This document shows, piece by piece, positions 57,728 to 64,000 of a DNA stretch of 64,000 nt. A program made the translations under genes and the position numbers. Source of the stretch: Neostapfia colusana (Eukaryota > Streptophyta > Magnoliopsida > Poales > Poaceae); assembly GCA_030760725.1 (NCBI GenBank), contig JASWHV010000012.1, positions 39,401,652 to 39,465,651 on the forward strand. The letters are read 5' to 3'. The notes beneath the pieces were generated by a model. That model saw only the letters and a list, made by a program, of their open reading frames with translations. It did not search any database and was not told where the DNA came from. How positions within the stretch are numbered: position 1 is the stretch's first letter; each line of letters begins with the position of its first letter.

Positions 57728-60040
57728 TGTGGAAGACCGGAATCCGCTCATCCAGGATCGCAGAGGGTGGTGCCGCACGATGCAACACCCGACAGCACAC
57801 ATCATAAGAAACCATATTGTATTACATAGAAAACCAACTGAATTGTACAAAGTAGTACAATACTTCAGTTACAAACTAAGTATGGAAATTACAATAGCGG
57901 AAGCTAAGTTTATACAACTCACGCCCATCTATCTAGCAAAAGTTGGTTGCCCAGCCCTAGGGGCAACCCACACTAGCTGCACTCCTCAGCTAATTGCGGC
58001 GTGTACGGCTCCCACTCAGCCGTGGTTCCCGACGGAGGGTAGCCCTCGCCGGTGGACTCGTATCCCGAGTCCGTGGGATACTCCTCACCTGAAAAACACT
58101 TATAGCAGCAACCGTGAGCATGATGGCTCAACATGACTTAACCGACTCACCTACACATGAAACTCTATATGCAGGTTATAAAAATTATAGGATGGCATGT
58201 GGCAGCAAAAGACACGCCTACAAGTTCATCCTTAACTCATCTTTTAGCCACAAGTTGACAGTTCAAGCAATCTGAAATTTACTGAGCAATATTTGGTGGC
58301 ACACATGTAGCAATACAATTTAACCATATCAGCAATATTGAATCATACCATTTCATATATTAACCTACATCATGACTCAGTGACCAAAGTTATGAATTTC
58401 TAAAGTTTAGGCTGATCCCTGAATTATTTTCCTACAGAAAATTGCCTCCCGCGCTTAACGGGCGACTGACAGCGGGGCCCGCACGTTTAAATTAAACTAA
58501 ACACACGTGCTTAGCTCAGTGGCTGACACGTTGGACCCGCGCCTTCATCTACCTCGCGACGCCGCCGCCCCGAGCCGCCGGAGCTCCGGCGAGGTCGGCG
58601 TTCCCGACGACCTAGCTCGCCGGCGACGGTGAGACTTGCCGCCCCCACGTAACTTTGGACGCTGAACATGCTGGACACCATGCCGCCGCCGGCTAACCGC
58701 CGTAGCTCGCCGGCGACAAGCGCTATGTCTCTGTGCAACATCGGCAGCGCGTTCCCGTCCTCCTGACCACCCCCTTCGCACGCTAATCGTGTCACCACGT
58801 CCAGGGAAGCCTCGGAAAACTCGGCATGACCTTGGTTGGGACCTAAACGGCTGGCAACCCGGACCTCACCGGCGACCCTCTCTTCCGGCAGACTGTTATC
58901 GGTGAAACTAGAGTTTGGGATGGTTGTTCCTGCGGGTTCTTGCTCGAGAAGAAGCGCACGGGTGTCTAGAGCGTGTGTGAGCTGCAGCTCAACCGGCGGT
59001 TGCCTCTGTGCAACAAATTTCACCGACGACCGATTGCTAACCCTAAGGTACACCGTGGAGGAAAACTCGGAATTCTCGCTCTACCCCGCATGAAACGGTG
59101 AAAGGTTTCCTCCTACAGCTTCCTCACAAGCGGGCGCACCTTTTTTCTCTGGTGGTGGCGTGTGAAGCAGCCGGGATCGGCTGATCGCCGGCAATCAGAG
59201 AACGGCGGCAACAGCTTGTGAGCGAAAACAATCTTTACCGCGCAGTGGGAGCTGGTTTCACTCGGGAATGAAGAGAATGGATGGAGTAGCTCGTGTGCTG
59301 GACTTTGAGCCGAGTTTTTCATCGTGAGGTGGCGTTAACCGATCGAGCTGGCGGCCCCCCGAGCACCCAACGGTCGCCGTGGTTGAATCCTTCGGGTCGA
59401 GTCGGTTTAGTGGAGGCTGAGTCACTGACCAGTAGGCCCCAGCTCTCCCTCTAATTCTTTTCCAATTTTTACTGAAAAGATCCCATCTACTCACAATTGA
59501 ATGAGAGACTTAGCCCTAAAGTTATGGTTTGAATTTGAATTCTTCAACTGAAATTGGTTTGGCCAAATTTGCTGCCCATTTGAATTTGAAATTCAAATTC
59601 AGTTTGAATTATTGCAAATTTGGCTCCCGACAAGATGAAGTCCAATGGGGATGAAAATTGTTGGACTAAATCAGAAAAATGTGCTGAGTTTGAATATGAA
59701 GTCAACGTTTGAATTCAAGTGATGAAAGCGGCTGCAATTTGAATTTGCATTCAAATTGGCCCCTTTTCACATGTTTCCAAAAATGCCTCAAAAAGTCTTG
59801 GATTACATGAAATCTGGCCTGAGCCTTCCCAAGACTATTTAAGGTCTAGGGGTGAGCTCAACCTTTCATGTTAATGTGTGTGAGCTCCTACTTTATGGAG
59901 TTATGGGTTTTTCCTCTAATCATCCTCTTGATGGTGTTTACTTGCTCTTCACAAGTGTTCATGAGATATCCACCACATGAGCTGTGGTGTTGTGAGGTGA
60001 TGAAAACTTTTTTTGCAAGTCACTTTCTTGGGCTTTTACA
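57728..60040 (-). repeat. Element D 5' LTR, internally deleted
   Basis: 57728-58382 matches 19717-20370, then jumps at 58383 to the equivalent of 26096, so about 1.47 kb is missing. The lost part holds the palindrome-hairpin region and the presumed promoter. The GC-rich core is about 58440-59420. Ends GGGCTTTTACA; the empty site for element F is 59937-59941. The 180-codon frame 58511-59053 is broken in the sister LTR and is not a gene. Confidence 0.9.
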
Positions 60041-60045
60041 CATCA
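60041..60045. other. Target duplication CATCA, right of element D
   Basis: Partner of CGTCA at 19712-19716; 4 of 5 bases agree. Confidence 0.75.
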
Positions 60046-62326
60046 CTGCATGTAGAAGGTGTAGCCGAAAGCCGTTTGGCATATGATCAACTATCGGTTG
60101 AGAATTTCCAAGTTTACCGAAAGATAGCTCATATGAGCTGATCTAACCTTCGATTGAAATTCGGACTCCACACTCTCTTGTTAGTCAAGCCGGTTAGCCA
60201 GTAGGTTCTACACAGGCTAGCGCTCATGCTCCAGGAAGAAGCAAGGAAAACCGTTGAGGATCGGCCATGATATGGCCGTTTTCCTCGCCGCCGTTGCAAA
60301 GTACCTCGCCTCACCGTCGAGGGTGTGGTTGCCGGCGTTTCTAGCTTCCACAAGGCCTTGTTTCATGTTCCTCGTGCTCCACTGATGCTCTCCGAGCAAT
60401 TTCTGATTGATTTGGTGCACTGTGGTGCGAGACCGACCTCGCCAAAACCCTAGCGGGTGCTGTCGCCGGTGCGCGCATGTTTCCGGCCATCGCTGGTGGC
60501 CGACGAGCTGACAGCTGAGTTCAGGAGGTCAGAAAATGGGGAGGCGGCGAGTTTCGGACCGAGAGGTGCCCAGGAACTCGAGTTCGATGAATCTCTCCGG
60601 AGACCGCCGCCGCCGGATGTTTAGCGTGAGGAGGAAGATGAAGCACTGTGTGTGGGACCCACCGGCAGAGGTTTAAACTTTTCTTTGATTTTCAGTTTTA
60701 GTTCAAACTTCAAATCCACATAACTTTGGCTAGGAAACTCCAAATCAAGTGAACCAAATTTTTTGGGATTCAGCTCTCTGAGTACTTTCAAACAAATCAA
60801 GTCTTACTCTATGAAAATCCTTATTTCTCCAGAATTAATTCTTCAAATTTAAACTATTTAGAATTTTAACTGGAAAACCCTTTGGAGGAAAATTCTGAAA
60901 TCTTTCTAGGATGTTCACCAAAATAACCCTGAGCTATCATAGAAATTTCAGATCCATTTGAGCTCATTTGATCCACCTAATGGTGTGATTAATAAAACTG
61001 TTCCAGAGAAAATGAAAAATGTCCAGAAACATTTTTTAGAAATTATCTGAACTTTTTAGCTCATATCTTTAGCTAGGAATCTTCAAATCAAGTGAAACCA
61101 AATCCATTAGAACTCTCTGAAAATCTAGTTTCCAGAAAGTCATGTCTTGCTCCATGAAAATCTCTAGAACACCCTAAGAGCTCCAAGTAAGGCCAAGTAC
61201 ATATTTATTTATGGAGAGCTCAAATGAGCTTTGCTGCAAATGAAACTTGGCCAAGTCTCTGTTTAGATTGTATCCAAACCACAGTAAAAATTTCAGAGTC
61301 ATTGAGTCTGACTAGCAAGACTTATAACTCTCACAAGTTTAACTTCAATTCAAATGCATTTAAATCGACACATTTGTATTTATCATATGTAGTCGCTAAG
61401 CTTGAGGAGGAACCCGAAGTCTTAGACTTCGTTACTCCAGAGGAACAGCTAACCTATGACTAACAGAAGCAAGGCAAGCTCCGGTTTGCATTAACCCTTT
61501 TTACAACTTTTTACTGTTTTGAGAACTTACTTTGAGCACCCACTAAATTCTTGCATTAGAGTCTTGTTTGAAACCCAAATGCATAGCCAAGAAAACCTTG
61601 GGTTGGGATTTGGTTTGAAAACCTCATTTAGCTACTGCAATGCTAAAAGTGTAGGATTTGGTACAAGTAGAGTAATTCGAACTACTCGCGAGAATAGGCT
61701 AGAGGCACATTGCTCGGGTAAAGATAGCAAATGAAACACATGGCAAGAAAAATGAGACCGAGCGGAGAGTAAGGGCAGCAGGACTTTGGGGCCTGGGTGC
61801 CATAGCTCCGCTCATGAGGACCGAGCCGTGTGCGGGCCTGTTCAATAAGCTAGAACAGTACCGAAGACCTACCGGCTATATGGGAACCGGGAAACTGATG
61901 TAACTCGGGTAGCTGGGTGTCGAGGCATAGCTGGTCATTCAGAGGATAGGTTGAGAGCTCGAGGTGTAAAGTGGCTGGCAGCACTGTTGATGCGCGCGCA
62001 GAGACCTCTTGCTCGGGACGATTGGATCGGTTCAACATTTGGCTGACGGGTGAAAGATGGTTGCGTACGACGTCCATGATGGTTACTGTAGGCAACATCG
62101 AGTACGGGCGTACGTGACGGGTTATTTGGGTAACTCTGCAGGTGTAAATCGATTATAATCACCGTCAATCACGGTCAGTAAGTACCACTTGTTCACTATA
62201 TCGTGACGTAGGAAGAACAGGCTAGATATATGTTAAAAGTTTGCTGATTTGAAAGATATACTTTGCTTGTTAATGTCTTGTTGTAGTTTAGATCAAATTA
62301 AAGTTCTTTTCAACTTTGGGCAAAGT

Positions 62327-62371
62327 ACATGAGAGAAATGCGTTTCTTGTTTGACTGCGGCTCTCTCATGT
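62327..62371 (+). ncRNA. Stem-loop with conserved loop, solo LTR C
   Basis: Arms ACATGAGAGA and TCTCTCATGT make a perfect 10-bp stem, a fourth arm sequence; the loop is again GCGTTTCTTGTTTGACTG. One further T-G pair brings it to 47 nt. Confidence 0.75.
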
Positions 62372-62816
62372 GCCTTAGCGTAAGGTTCTCCACAACCTAC
62401 TGCTAAAACTTTAAAGTAAGATTCAAATAATTAGGCGAGTCCTTTGCAACTTATTTACCTCATGTACCCTACAAACCTCTTTGTAGAAGTTTCATGTATA
62501 GGAGAGACGGGTCAGACTTGCTGAGCCATCGTGCTCACTGCTTGTGTTTGAAGCTTTTGTAGGGGTTTATGAGGAAGGGACTCCCAAGGAGGAGACGGAA
62601 CCCCCAGAGGGAAACCCCGTCGAATGGGAGTCGTGCACGCCACCGTGTTAGTGTGTTTGCGTGCTAGCGGGAACACGTTCACGGGCTGAACGTGAACTCG
62701 ATGCGTAGTCTATGCCCGTGGGTGTAGACGGATCTTATGTTGTTGTAAAAATGTTCATAAACTGGTTTATTTAATAAAACTTTGCTTCCGCTTTGTATCT
62801 TTGATGTGCGTTATCC

Positions 62817-62837
62817 GGTGCTGTGCAACGCAGCATC
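62817..62837 (+). ncRNA. 21-nt terminal hairpin, solo LTR C
   Basis: GGTGCTG, 7-nt loop, CAGCATC. A C-G pair of the other families is a T-A pair here: a two-sided compensatory change. Confidence 0.72.
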
Positions 62838-62880
62838 CCTCAGCGTGATCCTGGCTTGACGAGGCCGTGGGGCCCCGTCA

Positions 62881-62885
62881 CCTGG
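62881..62885. other. Target duplication CCTGG, right of solo LTR C
   Basis: Partner of 18622-18626; from here element B's LTR resumes. Confidence 0.9.
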
Positions 62886-64000
62886 TTCCCATATGCCAGT
62901 ATGCATCCGGTACTGTTCGATACATGTCCAGAAGGGCTGCACACGGCTCGGTCCTCAATCGACACCAACAGGGCTACGCACGTGAGACCTCCGCTCACTG
63001 CATCTTATACCCCCTGTTGGGTCTCAGTTTCCCAACTTAAGCCATTCTCTACCTCTTCTCATTCCGCGTGATAAAGTCTTATCTCGCGAGTAGATTCCAA
63101 CCACTCGACTTATACCAAGATCCTAAGAACATTAGCATGGCATTCTCTACTCGTCGAGTTTGTAAACTACCCAACCCTCCATCGGATTTAAAGGTTATGC
63201 AAGTGGGGTTTCAATCACCCTAACTCTAATGCAAGTAATTCACCCTAAACATAAGTGATACAAATGAAGAATTTGCAAAAGTACTTAAATGCAAACCGGG
63301 GCTTGCCTCGTTGCGAGTTAAATGGAAAGTCAGCTTCTGGTGGGAGGACGTCCAACGGCCCCGGTGCGTCCTCAACTTCACTTATGAAATGTAGCAAAAT
63401 ATATGCATAAGTGCAAGTGTTATATAAGAAGTACGCTTCTATTTATAGCTACTGTTATTTAGGTTCCTTAATTGGCTTTGTGACTTTTCCAGTGGATACT
63501 AGAATCTCTAAGGATGATCTGAGCCAAATTTGAGAAATTTCATTGCACCTTGTGGTCTCCAAAATTCCCACAAGTACAAGGCTTATCTGCATTTTGAGCC
63601 CAAATCTGGAGTTTTAACATGTCTAACAGTGGAAGGTATAATTAGCGTAGGTATCCATGGTTCTAACAAAATTTTTTTCAGCATTTTTGGAGCTACCAAC
63701 AGAGAGATATGAATTTTTGAAGTTGGACAGGAGTTCTGAAAAGTTTCTGTTTAGAATTTGAATTTCCCAATAAAGGCCGAACTTTGGAAGGCAATTTGGC
63801 CTAGCAAATGAAGCTCAAATTTTTACAGAAGATCACTAATATAATGAGGAATCTTCTGGCCAAATTTGAAGAAATTCCATAACAGGGATCTTCTGGAATT
63901 AATTTCCAAAAGATTAAATTTGATGAGTTTTGGAGAAATTTCCAGAGATCTTCAGATCAATTTCTTTGCATTTCTGCAAATTACTGACTGATAGGAATCC
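62886..64000 (-). repeat. Element B 5' LTR, second segment (runs out of window)
   Basis: Continues the interrupted LTR. Close to the reverse complement of A's LTR between about 1 and 990, including the TATA box complement (63439-63447) and quasi-palindrome 63290-63307. It also keeps the segment deleted from A's 3' LTR. The LTR start lies beyond the window. Confidence 0.87.

Larger units (their letters stand above)
60046..62880 (+). repeat. Solo LTR C, second segment
   Basis: Continues the GC-rich core (to about 60660), then AT-rich text, quasi-palindrome 61473-61490, palindrome-hairpin 62151-62175 (GATTATAATC, ACCGT-CAATC-ACGGT), stem-loop 62327-62371 and terminal hairpin 62817-62837. It ends GGGGCCCCGTCA, followed by the CCTGG repeat. 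Confidence 0.87.

Noticed and set aside
58511..59053. 180-codon frame in D's 5' LTR
   Set aside because: Interrupted in the sister LTR (26200-26487 only) and without recognisable similarity.
1..64000. CRISPR-like arrays, bacterial operons or host genes
   Set aside because: All stretches are accounted for by the seven retroelements; the repeats seen are LTRs or diverged leader modules.

Overview
The window is made entirely of long-terminal-repeat (LTR) retrotransposons nested inside one another. I see no host gene, tRNA, rRNA or CRISPR array. The proteins (Gag with a CCHC knuckle, DSGA protease, FIDD reverse transcriptase, RNase H, integrase, C-terminal chromodomain), the initiator-tRNA-Met primer site and the roughly 4-4.9 kb LTRs point to Ty3/gypsy chromoviruses, most like the Tekay/Del lineage. 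That implies a large plant genome, probably a monocot and most likely a grass. The species cannot be read from the sequence.

Seven elements can be separated by their LTR ends, primer-binding sites (PBS), polypurine tracts (PPT) and 5-bp target-site duplications (TSD). A (+, 1-12004) is a coding gag-pol element whose 5' LTR is cut by the window edge; it sits in the 3' LTR of B. B (-) is the outermost host, visible at 12005-18626 and again at 62886-64000. C (+) is a solo LTR in B (18627-19716 and 60046-62880, TSD CCTGG). D (-) sits in C (19717-60040 overall, TSD CGTCA/CATCA). E (+) is a solo LTR in D (20390-24638, TSD ATCAC). F (-) sits in D (27635-54647 overall, TSD TTTAC). G (-) is a complete coding-type element in F (35980-50610, TSD ATAAC). 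The nesting is B > C > D > F > G, five levels deep, which also gives the order of insertion. Empty sites for F and G can be read in the sister LTRs of their hosts.

A and G carry full-length but inactivated gag-pol regions. B, D and F keep only stubs (chromodomain, gag plus chromodomain, and fragmented pol) and would have needed enzymes from relatives.

The most interesting signal is a set of RNA-like structures shared by LTR families whose primary sequence has otherwise diverged. One is a 47-nt stem-loop whose loop is nearly invariant while both arms change together between families. A second is a 21-nt hairpin with fixed 7/7/7 geometry near every LTR 3' end. A third is a palindrome plus short hairpin further upstream. 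A double hairpin in the untranslated leader is shared by A, B, D and F. All identities quoted were judged by eye; no alignment or folding program was run.
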